Shown here in pieces: positions 25,071 through 33,838 of a stretch of 64,000 bases of DNA. Below the pieces are notes generated by a model. It was not told where the DNA came from, made no database searches, and saw only the letters and a list, made by a program, of their open reading frames with translations. The position numbers and the translations under genes were made by a program. Position 1 is the stretch's first letter. Each line of letters starts with the position of its first letter. This DNA comes from an uncultured Prevotella sp. (GTDB lineage: Bacteria; Bacteroidota; Bacteroidia; Bacteroidales; Bacteroidaceae): contig CALUEX010000006.1 in assembly GCA_944319815.1 (NCBI GenBank), positions 1-64,000 of the forward strand. The letters are read 5' to 3'.

Positions 25071-27293
25071 TCAATCGTCAATATTTCTCATCGAAAGGGA
25101 TATGCGGTTGCGCTTGAGGTCTATGCCCGTCACGCGGACACGGACGTGCTGATGCAGGCTTACGACTTGTGCCGGGTCGCTGACGTAACGGTCGGCCATC
25201 TGCGAGATGTGCACGAGACCGTCTTGGTGTACGCCTATATCAACGAATGCTCCGAAGTTAGTGATATTTGTTACTATGCCCGGCAACACCATGCCCTCGT
25301 GCAGGTCGGCCGGCGTATGCACGTCGTCGCTGAAGGCGAACTCCTCCGCCTGCCCGTGCGGGTCGCGCCCTGGCTTGTCGAGCTCGGCCATTATGTCGGT
25401 GAGCGTTGACATACCGGCATCTGCCGACACATACCTCGACAGGTCTATGTCGGCGCGGCGTTTGCTGTCGGCTATGAGTTCGGCTACCGTGCAACGGCTG
25501 TCACGGGCCATGTGCTCCACGATGTTGTAGCTCTCCGGGTGCACCGCCGTGTTGTCAAGCGGATTGGCGGCGCCCGGTATGCGCAGGAAACCGGCGCACT
25601 GCTCAAAGGCAGCACGACCGAGACGCGGCACCTTGAGCAGTTCACGACGCGAGGCAAACGGGCCGTTGGCCGTGCGGTAATCAACGATGTTCTTTGCCAG
25701 CGCTGGGCCCAACCCGCTGACATAGGCCAGGAGATGCGCGCTTGCAGTGTTGAGGTTCACGCCCACGGAATTGACGCAGCTCTCAACAGTCATGTCAAGA
25801 CTGCGCTTGAGTTTCGCCTGGTCTACGTCGTGCTGGTATTGCCCCACGCCGATGCTCTTGGGGTCGATTTTCACGAGTTCGGCCAACGGGTCCATAAGCC
25901 TACGGCCTATGCTGACGGCTCCGCGCACGGTGACATCCTCGTCAGGGAACTCTTCGCGCGCCGTCTTCGATGCCGAATATACCGATGCCCCGTCTTCGCT
26001 GACAACATAGACTGGCGTCTGCTGAAAGACTTGCCTGACGAACGCCTCCGTTTCACGGCTTGCCGTACCGTTGCCTATGGCCACGGCCTCTATGCCGTAT
26101 GCCGTAACCATATAGGCCAGACGGCGCGAGGCCATAGCCCTGTCGGCACGCGGCGGATGCGGGAACACGGCTTCATGGTGAAGCAGTGTGCCCTTGGCGT
26201 CGAGGCAAACCACCTTGCAGCCCGTGCGGAAACCGGGGTCGATGCCCATAACGCGCTTTTGCCCCAACGGAGCGGCAAGCAACAGCTGACGCAGGTTGGC
26301 AGCGAACACACGTATGGCCTCATCGTCGGCCTTCTCTTTACTCATTGCAGCGAACTCGGTCTCAATGGAGGGCTTCAGGAGCCGCTTGTAAGCGTCGGCC
26401 ACGGCATCAGCCACAAGCCGCTGGCACTCGCCCGAGCCGCGGACGTAATGACGCTGAAGGCGCTCCGTAGGGTCGTCGGCCGGCGAAATGCTTACGCGCA
26501 ACACGCCTTCGGCCTCGCCCCGGCGCATGGCCAACAACCTGTGTGACGTGCATCGGTTAAGCGCTTCGGAACAGTCAAAATAGTCAGAATATTTGTCGTA
26601 GTTTTCAGTTGACGAGGGACGAGCAGACAAGTCACGAGTTGACAAGTCACCAGCAGACGAGTTATGAGTTGTTGAGTTGACAAGTTGGTCGGACTTGTCG
26701 CCTGCCGCCGACCTGCTTGCCTTGACTTTCGCCGTTATCACGGCTGTGCGCCTGAAGGCCGTGCGTACCGTTTGGCGTGCACGCTCGTCTTCACTTACGT
26801 TCTCGGCTATAATGTCTTGCGCACCTTTTATGGCTTCGCCAACGTCTTTTACGTCACCTTTTACAAAACGCCGCGCCGCAGCTTCCGGGTTGCGTTCACG
26901 CTGCAGCATTATGATGGCAGCCAAAGGTTCCAGTCCACGCTCGCGTGCAATGCCACCCTTAGTCCTGCGCTTGGGCTTGTAAGGCAGGTAGATGTCTTCA
27001 AGCAAGGCTGCGTCCCAGCAGTCGTCGATACGCCGCGACAGTTCCGGCGTCATCTTCCCCTGCCCCGTTATGGCCTTAACGATTGTCTCCTTGCGCTTCG
27101 CAAGGTCGGCTAGGCGCGCACCCTCTTCACTTATACGCGCTATCTGCACCTCGTCGAGACCGCCTGTACGCTCCTTACGGTAACGACTGATAAACGGTAT
27201 AGTGCAGCCATCGGCAAGCAGGCCAAGCGTGGCTTCGACGCTACGCTCTTTCAGCCCCAACGCGGCCGCTATCATCTTTGCAAACTTTTCCAT
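25071..27293 (-). CDS. tex: Tex family RNA-binding transcription accessory protein
   Basis: Cytosolic nucleic acid-binding protein, 740 residues. The N-terminal helical part includes IPFISRYRKERTGGLDE (about residues 33-49) and LPYKPKRRTKGGIARERGL (about 99-117). The YqgF-like domain has VMGIDPGFRTGCKVVCLD (about 348-365). A helix-hairpin-helix region follows (NTASAHLLAYVSGLGPALAK), and the C-terminal S1 domain reads GMVLPGIVTNITNFGAFVDI (about 659-678) with DGLVHISQM. Residues about 196-231 (DQLVNSTTHNSSAGDLSTRD and on) are low-complexity and absent from the usual Tex alignment. They are encoded by degenerate repeats of GTTGACAAGTCACGAG-type words. The frame is intact, so the protein is probably functional. 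Confidence 0.95.
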   Translation of the reverse strand: MEKFAKMIAAALGLKERSVEATLGLLADGCTIPFISRYRKERTGGLDEVQIARISEEGARLADLAKRKETIVKAITGQGKMTPELSRRIDDCWDAALLEDIYLPYKPKRRTKGGIARERGLEPLAAIIMLQRERNPEAAARRFVKGDVKDVGEAIKGAQDIIAENVSEDERARQTVRTAFRRTAVITAKVKASRSAAGDKSDQLVNSTTHNSSAGDLSTRDLSARPSSTENYDKYSDYFDCSEALNRCTSHRLLAMRRGEAEGVLRVSISPADDPTERLQRHYVRGSGECQRLVADAVADAYKRLLKPSIETEFAAMSKEKADDEAIRVFAANLRQLLLAAPLGQKRVMGIDPGFRTGCKVVCLDAKGTLLHHEAVFPHPPRADRAMASRRLAYMVTAYGIEAVAIGNGTASRETEAFVRQVFQQTPVYVVSEDGASVYSASKTAREEFPDEDVTVRGAVSIGRRLMDPLAELVKIDPKSIGVGQYQHDVDQAKLKRSLDMTVESCVNSVGVNLNTASAHLLAYVSGLGPALAKNIVDYRTANGPFASRRELLKVPRLGRAAFEQCAGFLRIPGAANPLDNTAVHPESYNIVEHMARDSRCTVAELIADSKRRADIDLSRYVSADAGMSTLTDIMAELDKPGRDPHGQAEEFAFSDDVHTPADLHEGMVLPGIVTNITNFGAFVDIGVHQDGLVHISQMADRYVSDPAQVVSLHQHVRVRVTGIDLKRNRISLSMRNIDD
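26590..26700. repeat. Degenerate repeat inside tex
   Basis: Words related to GAGTTGACAAGTCAC and GACGAG recur several times (AGTTGACGAG, GAGCAGACAAGTCACGAG, TTGACAAGTCACCAGCAGAC, GTTGAGTTGACAAGTTG). The stretch keeps the reading frame and encodes an S/T/D-rich insert before YDKYSDYFD, where the conserved Tex sequence resumes. Confidence 0.65.
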
Positions 27294-27320
27294 GTGTAAT
27301 AAACGTTATAAAATCCTGTG

Positions 27321-27328
27321 CAAAAATA
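27321..27328 (-). promoter_or_regulatory. Promoter -7 element of tex
   Basis: Plus-strand CAAAAATA reads TATTTTTG on the minus strand, 28 bases before the tex start; the -33 box is weak. Confidence 0.5.
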
Positions 27329-27402
27329 CACTTTTTCGCCTTAAGTAGTTAAAGGTTAGTAAAAAGGAAGGCTACAAACACCGATATTCAGGCATAAATG
27401 CT

Positions 27403-27410
27403 TATCTTTG
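27403..27410 (+). promoter_or_regulatory. Promoter -7 element of the SLC13-type transporter
   Basis: TATCTTTG matches TAnnTTTG. If used, RNA starts near 27417 and the whole 276-base leader is the repeat described next. Confidence 0.5.
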
Positions 27411-27419
27411 CAATGATGT

Positions 27420-27690
27420 GGGTTATAAGGTTTTGCGGTTATGCGGTTTTACGGTCTTACGGTTTTGCGGTTATTGGGTTATAAGGTTGATTAGATGAAA
27501 AATACAACCGTAAGACCCTAAACCACAGAACCGTAAAACCCAATAAACCGCAAAACCTCATAACCGCAAAACCCCATAACCCAACAACCGTAAAACCCAA
27601 TAACCGTAAAACCGTAAAACCGTAAAACCCCATAACCGCAAAACCCCATAACCGCAAAACCCCATAACCGCAAAACCCCATAACCGCAAG
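27420..27690. repeat. GGTT/AACC word repeat forming a long hairpin
   Basis: The left part (27420-27490) is made of GGTTTTGCGGTTATGCGG-type words. The right part (27510-27690) is made of the complementary words, ending in four near-exact copies of CCATAACCGCAAAACC at a 16-base period (27625-27690). The two parts can fold on each other. It lies between the transporter promoter and its ATG. All frames through it are artefacts. Confidence 0.8.
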
Positions 27691-27692
27691 AT

Positions 27693-29549
27693 ATGTTATT
27701 AACACTTATAGTCCTTGCCCTATGCGCCGTGATGTTCGCCATAGGCAAGATACGCTCTGACGTCGTGGCGCTGTGCGCCCTCATCGTGCTGATGGTCTCC
27801 GGCATACTTACGCCTGACGAGGCCCTGTCGGGTTTCTCTAACTCGGTGGTAATAATGATGGTAGGCCTGTTCGTCGTCGGCGGGGCAATATTCCAGACAG
27901 GACTGGCCAAGATGATAAGCGGACGCATTATGAGGCTGGCCGGCGACAGCGAGCTGCGCCTGTTCCTCCTCGTGATGGCCGTGACGTCGGCCATTGGGGC
28001 TTTCGTAAGCAACACGGGCACTGTGGCCCTGATGCTGCCAATCGTCGTAAGCCTCGCGGCCAAGGCACACGTCAACGCCTCGCGACTGCTGATGCCGCTG
28101 GCCTTTGCGAGCAGCCTCGGCGGAATGCTGACGCTCATTGGTACGCCGCCTAACCTCGTAATCCAGGACGCGCTGACGAGCGCAGGGCTTGAACCTCTGT
28201 CGTTCTTCTCGTTCACGCCCGTGGGCCTGGCGTGCATCGTCGTTGGTACGGCCGTACTGCTGCCGCTCAGCAAGTGGTTTCTCGACAAGCGTGCCGACAA
28301 GGACAAGGACGAGAGGGCAAAAGTAAAGTCGCTGGAACAGCTCGTTGACGAATACCGCATAGCCGACAACCTGTCGCGCTACACCGTAGGACACGACTCG
28401 AAAATCAAGGGCAAGACTATCGTAGAACTTGACATACACAACCGCTACGGACTGACCGTGCTCGAAGTCCGCCGCGAGACTTCGAGGCAGAAAGGATTGC
28501 TAAAGAGCGTCAACCAGATGCTGGCCGGCCCGCACACGGTGTTGCAGGAAAACGACATTATATATGTTACGGGCGAAAAGGAGTCGGCACAACGCTTTGC
28601 CGACGAATACGCGCTGCTTGCTCCCGTTAAGCCAACCAGCGGGGCCGACGGGCAAGGGGGACTCGACTTTTACGACATTGGAATGGCCGAGATTGTGCTC
28701 ATGCCGACATCGCAACTCGTCAACAGGCGCGTGAAAGAGTCGGGCTTCCGCTCAAAATACGGCATAAACATCGTCGGGATAAGACGTAAGGGCGAATACA
28801 TCATGGACGACCTTGCCGACTTGCACTTGCACAGCGGCGACGTGCTGCTTGTGCAGGGCACGTGGGCCAGCATAAGCCGCTTAGGCAACGAGGAAGAGAA
28901 ATGGGTTGTGCTGGGACAGCCGCTCGAGGAGGCGGCCAAGGTGACGCTTGACTACAAGGCTCCGATGGCTGCCTGCATAATGCTGATAATGATTGCGTTC
29001 ATGGTGTTCGACTTCATCCCCATCGCCCCTGTCACCGCCGTGATGATTGCCGCCGTGCTGATGGTGCTTACAGGATGCTTCCGTAACGTGGAGGCTGCAT
29101 ACAAAACCATCAACTGGGAAAGCGTGGTGCTGATTGCCGCCATGATGCCCATGTCCGTAGCCTTGGAAAAAACCGGGGCGTCGGCCATGATTTCACAGTC
29201 GCTCGTCAGTGGGCTTGGGGCTTTCGGCCCGTTCGTGCTGCTTGCGGGAATTTATTTCACAACGTCGCTGCTCACGATGTTCATCAGCAACACGGCGACG
29301 GCCGTGCTGATGGCGCCAATCGCCATGTCGTCGGCTACGCAGATAGGGTTAAGCCCCTACCCCTTCCTGTTTGCCGTGGCTCTCGGCGCAAGTATGTGCT
29401 TTGCGTCGCCGTTCTCAACTCCACCTAACGCACTGGTCATGCAGGCTGGACGGTATAAGTTCATGGACTACGTTAAGGTGGGACTGCCGCTGCAGGTCAT
29501 CATCGGCATCGTGATGGTGTTCCTACTGCCGCTGCTTTTCCCGTTCTGA
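27693..29549 (+). CDS. SLC13-type anion/dicarboxylate permease with RCK_C domains
   Basis: Inner-membrane transporter of 618 residues. The N-terminal half has five or six helices with GAFVSNTGTVALMLPIVVSL (about residues 105-124) and SSLGGMLTLIGTPPNLVIQD (about 141-160), which are the SNT and T-PPN motifs of the divalent anion:sodium symporter (SLC13) family. Two TrkA-C/RCK_C regulatory domains are inserted in the middle (about residues 208-300, LEVRRETSRQKGLLKSVNQM, and 325-400, MPTSQLVNRRVKESGFRSKY). The second half repeats the motif: FISNTATAVLMAPIAMSSA. Likely substrates are sulfate, dicarboxylates or similar anions. The gene starts directly after the GGTT/AACC repeat and ends 8 bases before a long hairpin. 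Confidence 0.88.
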   Translation: MLLTLIVLALCAVMFAIGKIRSDVVALCALIVLMVSGILTPDEALSGFSNSVVIMMVGLFVVGGAIFQTGLAKMISGRIMRLAGDSELRLFLLVMAVTSAIGAFVSNTGTVALMLPIVVSLAAKAHVNASRLLMPLAFASSLGGMLTLIGTPPNLVIQDALTSAGLEPLSFFSFTPVGLACIVVGTAVLLPLSKWFLDKRADKDKDERAKVKSLEQLVDEYRIADNLSRYTVGHDSKIKGKTIVELDIHNRYGLTVLEVRRETSRQKGLLKSVNQMLAGPHTVLQENDIIYVTGEKESAQRFADEYALLAPVKPTSGADGQGGLDFYDIGMAEIVLMPTSQLVNRRVKESGFRSKYGINIVGIRRKGEYIMDDLADLHLHSGDVLLVQGTWASISRLGNEEEKWVVLGQPLEEAAKVTLDYKAPMAACIMLIMIAFMVFDFIPIAPVTAVMIAAVLMVLTGCFRNVEAAYKTINWESVVLIAAMMPMSVALEKTGASAMISQSLVSGLGAFGPFVLLAGIYFTTSLLTMFISNTATAVLMAPIAMSSATQIGLSPYPFLFAVALGASMCFASPFSTPPNALVMQAGRYKFMDYVKVGLPLQVIIGIVMVFLLPLLFPF

Positions 29550-29556
29550 AGATAAA

Positions 29557-29654
29557 AAGGAGGGAAGGAGTAAAGGAGAGAAGGAGTAAGTAGATTACTT
29601 GTAACGATAAAGCATTTCTACTTACTCCTTCTCTCCTTTACTCCTTCCCTCCTT
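29557..29654. repeat. Long perfect inverted repeat between transporter and ilvC
   Basis: Arms 29557-29593 and 29618-29654 are 37 bases and perfectly complementary. They consist of the words AAGGAGGGAAGGAGTAA and AAGGAGTAAGTAG. The genes on either side converge, so it probably terminates both. Similar words form the hairpin at 44.1-44.2 kb. Confidence 0.85.
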
Positions 29655-29657
29655 ACA

Positions 29658-30701
29658 TTAATTGTTTTCAGGGCGCAGTTTGCGCACCGTTGCTCCAGCT
29701 TGCCACATCTCACTCTCGCGCATCTGGCGAAGCTCCTCGTTCAGCTTCTCGCGATAATCGGGCTTTGAGTTGCTGTCAATGGATATTTGAGCCTCGTTGC
29801 CCGACTTAACCGAAAGATACAACCATTCCATGACTGGCTTTATCGCGTCGCGGAAACGCGGCGCCCAATCCAACGCTCCACGCTGCGCCGTGGTAGAACA
29901 GTTGGCATACATCCAGTCCATTCCCTTTGCACCGAACAACGGGCCAAGGCTTTGGGTAAGTTCCTCAACGGTCTCGTTGAACGCCTCCGAAGGCGAATGG
30001 CCGTGTTCGCGGAGTACTTGGTATTGAGCCTCAAGCAGCCCTTCAATAGCCCCCATAAGCGAACCGCGCTCTCCTGTAAGGTCGCTCGTGGCCTCGCGCT
30101 CAAACGTGGTCTTGAACAAATAACCAGCCCCGATGCCTATGCCAAAGGCCAATGTGCGCTCCTCGGCACGCCCGGTGGCATCCTGATAGACAGCGTATGA
30201 ACAGTTCAATCCTCGTCCTTCGCAGAACATCGTGCGCAGTGATGTGCCCGAACCCTTGGGCGCAACCATTATTACGTCGATGTCGTCGGGTGGAACTACA
30301 CCCGTGCGCTCGCTCCAGTTAATTGCAAATCCGTGCGAATAGTAAAGAGCCTTGCCCTTTGTCAGGTATTTCTTGATTTGCGGCCAGACCGAAATCTGCC
30401 CGGCATCAGACAGCAGCATACATACTATTGTGCCCTTCTCGGCAGCCTCCTCTATAGAAAACAGCGTCTTGCCAGGAACCCAACCATCGGCAACGGCCTT
30501 GTCATACGTCTTGCCTTCACGCTGGCCTACAATCACGTTGAAGCCGTTATCACGCAGGTTACAAGCCTGTCCCGGGCCTTGTATACCATAACCAAGGACT
30601 GCTATTGTCTCGTTTTTAAGCACTTCACGCGCTTTTTCCAATGAAAACTCCTTGCTGGTGACTACCGTCTCAACGACACCACCAAAATTCATCTCTGCCA
30701 T
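29658..30701 (-). CDS. ilvC: Ketol-acid reductoisomerase
   Basis: Second enzyme of valine and isoleucine synthesis; isomerises and reduces acetolactate or acetohydroxybutyrate using NAD(P)H and magnesium. The 347 residues fit the short class I form. The Rossmann motif is IAVLGYGIQGPGQACNLRDN (about residues 33-52). KGSGTSLRTMFCEGRGLN (about 129-146) and the metal-binding ETTFEREATSDLTGERGSL-like segment (FEREATSDLTGERGSLMGAI, about 180-199) are present. The C-terminal helical domain is complete. It is the last gene of the ilv operon, 22 bases after the thioesterase gene. Confidence 0.95.
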   Translation of the reverse strand: MAEMNFGGVVETVVTSKEFSLEKAREVLKNETIAVLGYGIQGPGQACNLRDNGFNVIVGQREGKTYDKAVADGWVPGKTLFSIEEAAEKGTIVCMLLSDAGQISVWPQIKKYLTKGKALYYSHGFAINWSERTGVVPPDDIDVIMVAPKGSGTSLRTMFCEGRGLNCSYAVYQDATGRAEERTLAFGIGIGAGYLFKTTFEREATSDLTGERGSLMGAIEGLLEAQYQVLREHGHSPSEAFNETVEELTQSLGPLFGAKGMDWMYANCSTTAQRGALDWAPRFRDAIKPVMEWLYLSVKSGNEAQISIDSNSKPDYREKLNEELRQMRESEMWQAGATVRKLRPENN

Positions 30702-30723
30702 AATACTTAAATTAAATTATTTA

Positions 30724-31497
30724 TCAACGTTTACCCATAAACTCAACCTTACACCGGCATACCTCCGCTTCGCCCTCAACTCCAGGCGACGACTTGGTAA
30801 TCCTGACACAAACACTGCCACCCGGCTGGTCTTCACTGTAAAAGTTCAGCTTGTCCCCATAATGACTCTCGGCCACGTATGCCACGTCAAGCCTCTTTAT
30901 CGTATTCCTTGAATACCAATCAACACCGAACAAATCGAGCACGTGCTCAATGTATTTCACGCTGTTAATATGCCCGTTAACGTCAACGTCGCTGTAATAT
31001 GTGTCAATGGTGCGCACCAAGGTCGCCGCCGCCGACATCTTAACACGCGACGGAACAGCCATGGGACACGGCCTGTCAGCGTCTACGTACTTTACAATCT
31101 CTCCATCCTTCACGGCCAATATGTCCTCAGGCTGCCTCGTGTCCGTATTAATCATGGCCCAGACACTACGCCCGTAACCATATACCTTGCCCTCATCCAT
31201 TGCGTCAACGACACGGAAATTACGGTGCGTAAAGTATTTCATTACCCCCTCTATCCATGTCTCAACATTGAAACGGGCATATTCCTTTGGCATTTCGGCC
31301 ATCTCTATAGCCAAGCGCGACAGCACCCAAGTCTTGTGCTCTGGGTTAAGGTGGGTCATGCCGAAACCACGATGGTTGGCATGAAAGTCCGCCGCATTAA
31401 GCAAATGATTACCCAAATGCCCCATGAACAGCCTTTTCGAGAAATCACAATGAAAAGGCTCTGCCATGAATTCATATATTCCTACTTTGTCCAACAT
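30724..31497 (-). CDS. Acyl-ACP thioesterase
   Basis: Double hot-dog fold thioesterase of 257 residues, releasing free fatty acids from acyl carrier protein. The first hot-dog has VGIYEFMAEPFHCDFSKRLF and LNAADFHANHRGFGMTHL with an N/H-containing active-site region. The second holds DTYYSDVDVNGHINSVKYIE (about residues 160-180), the catalytic D-x-N-x-H motif of the FatA/FatB family. It is embedded in the ilv operon, overlapping ilvN by 16 bases and preceding ilvC. I recall the same placement in Bacteroides. A link between branched-chain keto acids and branched fatty acids may explain it, but that is inference. Confidence 0.88.
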   Translation of the reverse strand: MLDKVGIYEFMAEPFHCDFSKRLFMGHLGNHLLNAADFHANHRGFGMTHLNPEHKTWVLSRLAIEMAEMPKEYARFNVETWIEGVMKYFTHRNFRVVDAMDEGKVYGYGRSVWAMINTDTRQPEDILAVKDGEIVKYVDADRPCPMAVPSRVKMSAAATLVRTIDTYYSDVDVNGHINSVKYIEHVLDLFGVDWYSRNTIKRLDVAYVAESHYGDKLNFYSEDQPGGSVCVRITKSSPGVEGEAEVCRCKVEFMGKR

Positions 31498-32048
31498 TGC
31501 AACTCTTGTTTTTTATCCTGCATTTTCAAGAAATCACTCACCTTTTCCACTGTACTGCGGGTTATAGCAATCCGTCCGCTTCTTGTATATTGCAACACGC
31601 AGTCAAACTTGTCAAGGGCAAAATAAAGACTTGTTATATCTTCCGTAACACCACTTATCATCACACTGCAAAACGTCGGGTTCACCTCTACGACACGTGC
31701 ATCGGCCTTCCTTATTGTCCTGGATATTTCAGGATTTTCAAGAACCTTAGACGTTGACAGCTTGTAAAGCCCAACCTCCCTGATGAACAGTTGGTCGTCC
31801 GTATAATAGTCAGCCTTGACCACTTCGATTTTCTTTTCTATCTGCTTGGTTATCTTCACTATCTGGTCTTCATCGCTCCAAGCCGTTATCGTGTACTTAT
31901 GCACTCCCTCTATGCTCGACGCCGAAACGTTAAGACTCTCGATGTTAACCTGTCTACGGGTGAACACAGCCGTTATCTGGTTCAATATTCCGGCAAGGTT
32001 TTCTGAATAAACCAACAGCGTATACAGCTTTTTGTCCGTTTTATCCAT
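31482..32048 (-). CDS. ilvN: Acetolactate synthase small (regulatory) subunit
   Basis: Regulatory subunit of acetohydroxyacid synthase, 188 residues. The N-terminal ACT domain reads YTLLVYSENLAGILNQITAV (about residues 8-27), with FTRRQVNIESLNVS following. The middle linker and the second ALS_ss_C domain (YKLSTSKVLENPEISRTIRK, about 112-131, and VMISGVTEDITSLYFALDKF, about 148-167) are both present. It binds valine and restores activity and feedback control to the IlvB subunit. It is 58 bases downstream of ilvB. Confidence 0.93.
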   Translation of the reverse strand: MDKTDKKLYTLLVYSENLAGILNQITAVFTRRQVNIESLNVSASSIEGVHKYTITAWSDEDQIVKITKQIEKKIEVVKADYYTDDQLFIREVGLYKLSTSKVLENPEISRTIRKADARVVEVNPTFCSVMISGVTEDITSLYFALDKFDCVLQYTRSGRIAITRSTVEKVSDFLKMQDKKQELQCWTK

Positions 32049-32106
32049 CGTTTTTTATATTTTCGTTGATACCCGGAAGGCACTCCGCCCAACCGCAATC
32101 TTATCA

Positions 32107-33822
32107 TCAAAAGCTCAAATTCATTTCGTTGACCGAGCTTCCCGGAACTACCATCGGCAACACGTTCTCGTCTTCCTTGACGGCACACTCAAGCAGGTAC
32201 GGCCCATCCGAAGAAAGCATTTTCGACACTTCGTCGTCAAGCATATCACGCTCGGACACAAAAGAATAAGGAATTCCGTACCCTGCGCAGATTTTTCCAT
32301 AATCAGGGTTTTGCATCTTCGTAAACGAACGACGCTTATTGAAAAACATATCTTGCCACTGCCTTACGTTGCCAAGATAATTGTTGTTCAACAAAATCAT
32401 CTTAACAGGACATCCTTGCTCCATAATCGTGCCAAGTTCCTGGATGCTCATTTGGAAACCTCCGTCACCGGTGAACATACAAACCAAGCGTCCTTTCGCA
32501 CCGAACGTAGCACCAATGGCTGCCGGGATGGCATAACCCATCGTTCCGAGACCGCCGCTGCTGACGATGGAACGCTTCCTTTTATACTTGAAATAACGAC
32601 TTGAGAACATCTGGTTAAGCCCAACGTCGTTTACAAGTATAGCATCTCCGCCCGTCGCCTCTGCCACGGCATTGACAACCTCTCCCATAAGCAACGGGCC
32701 ACTTGACGGATATATGGCCGGCCGGGTGACCTCCTCGTATTCCTTTTCGTCCAACGGCTTGAAGCTGTCCCGCCACTCCTTATGGCTGTTTTTACGTAAA
32801 AGACGAGTTATAGCAGGCAAGGAGACCTTACAATCGGCCACGACAGCAACATCCGTCTTAACGTTCTTATCTATCTCCGAAACATCAATGTCAAGGTGTA
32901 TAACCTTGGCTTGCTTGGCGTAAGTCATGACATTACCGGTTACACGGTTGCTGAAACGCATACCGATGGCCACAAGCACATCGCACTCTTGTTCCTTCAT
33001 GTTCGGCGCATAATTACCATGCATACCTAACATCCCGACATTAAGCGGATGGTCAGTGGGCAAGGCCGAAAGCCCTAACAGGGTTCTTGCTGCCGGGATG
33101 TCACCTTTTTCAAGAAATGCCACAAGCTCGTCGTAGGCATTCCCCAATTCCACGCCCTGTCCCACCAACGCCAAAGGCTTCTTGGCATTGTTTATCAACT
33201 CGGCAGCACGCCTTACAGCATCGTCGTCCAAAGCCGGATACGCCACGTAACTACGAACAAAATCAATATGGCACGGCTTGTATTCAGTGACTGCCTCCTG
33301 CGCATTTTTCGGGAAATCGAGCACCACCGGCCCCGGACGACCAGACCGTGCAATATAGAAAGCGCGGCTTACAGCCCAACTTATATCCTCGGCACGGCGT
33401 ATCTGGTAGCTCCACTTGCTGATAGGCTGGGCTACGCCTACGAGGTCAACCTCCTGGAACGCATCCGTGCCTAACGACTCAACGCCTACCTGCCCGGCAA
33501 TGACGACGATTGGCGTAGAGTCCATCATGGCGTCTGCGACACCGGTCAAGGTGTTGGTCGCGCCCGGACCGCTGGTCACGAGGCAGACGCCCACCTGCCC
33601 GCTGACACGTGCATAGCCTTCCGCAGCGTGTGCAGCAGACTGTTCATGGCGCACGAGAATGTGCTCGAACGCCTTTTTATCCCCGCGAGTATAATCGTAC
33701 AAGACGTCAAAAACAGGCATGATTGCCCCGCCGGGATAACCGAAAATCGTCGTCACTCCTTCGGCTTTCAACGCCCTGATGAGGGCTTCTGCCCCCGTAA
33801 TCATTTCTTTTGGCATGGTCAT
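32107..33822 (-). CDS. ilvB: Acetolactate synthase large (catalytic) subunit
   Basis: Thiamine diphosphate enzyme joining pyruvate with pyruvate or 2-ketobutyrate, 571 residues. N-terminal domain: TTIFGYPGGAIMPVFDVLYD (about residues 20-39) and LVRHEQSAAHAAEGYARVSG (about 56-75) with the catalytic glutamate. The ThDP motif is VCMFTGDGGFQMSIQELGTI (about 451-470) ending at LLNNNYLG (about 482-489). FAD and middle domains appear complete (IGMRFSNRVTGNV). It sits between ilvD and ilvN with short gaps (16 and 58 bases). Confidence 0.96.
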   Translation of the reverse strand: MTMPKEMITGAEALIRALKAEGVTTIFGYPGGAIMPVFDVLYDYTRGDKKAFEHILVRHEQSAAHAAEGYARVSGQVGVCLVTSGPGATNTLTGVADAMMDSTPIVVIAGQVGVESLGTDAFQEVDLVGVAQPISKWSYQIRRAEDISWAVSRAFYIARSGRPGPVVLDFPKNAQEAVTEYKPCHIDFVRSYVAYPALDDDAVRRAAELINNAKKPLALVGQGVELGNAYDELVAFLEKGDIPAARTLLGLSALPTDHPLNVGMLGMHGNYAPNMKEQECDVLVAIGMRFSNRVTGNVMTYAKQAKVIHLDIDVSEIDKNVKTDVAVVADCKVSLPAITRLLRKNSHKEWRDSFKPLDEKEYEEVTRPAIYPSSGPLLMGEVVNAVAEATGGDAILVNDVGLNQMFSSRYFKYKRKRSIVSSGGLGTMGYAIPAAIGATFGAKGRLVCMFTGDGGFQMSIQELGTIMEQGCPVKMILLNNNYLGNVRQWQDMFFNKRRSFTKMQNPDYGKICAGYGIPYSFVSERDMLDDEVSKMLSSDGPYLLECAVKEDENVLPMVVPGSSVNEMNLSF

Positions 33823-33838
33823 CTTAAAGATTTCTGGA

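Noticed and set aside
27457..28369. Frames rich in GYGVLRLWGF-type repeats
   Set aside because: They are translations of the AACC word repeat and the antisense of the transporter.
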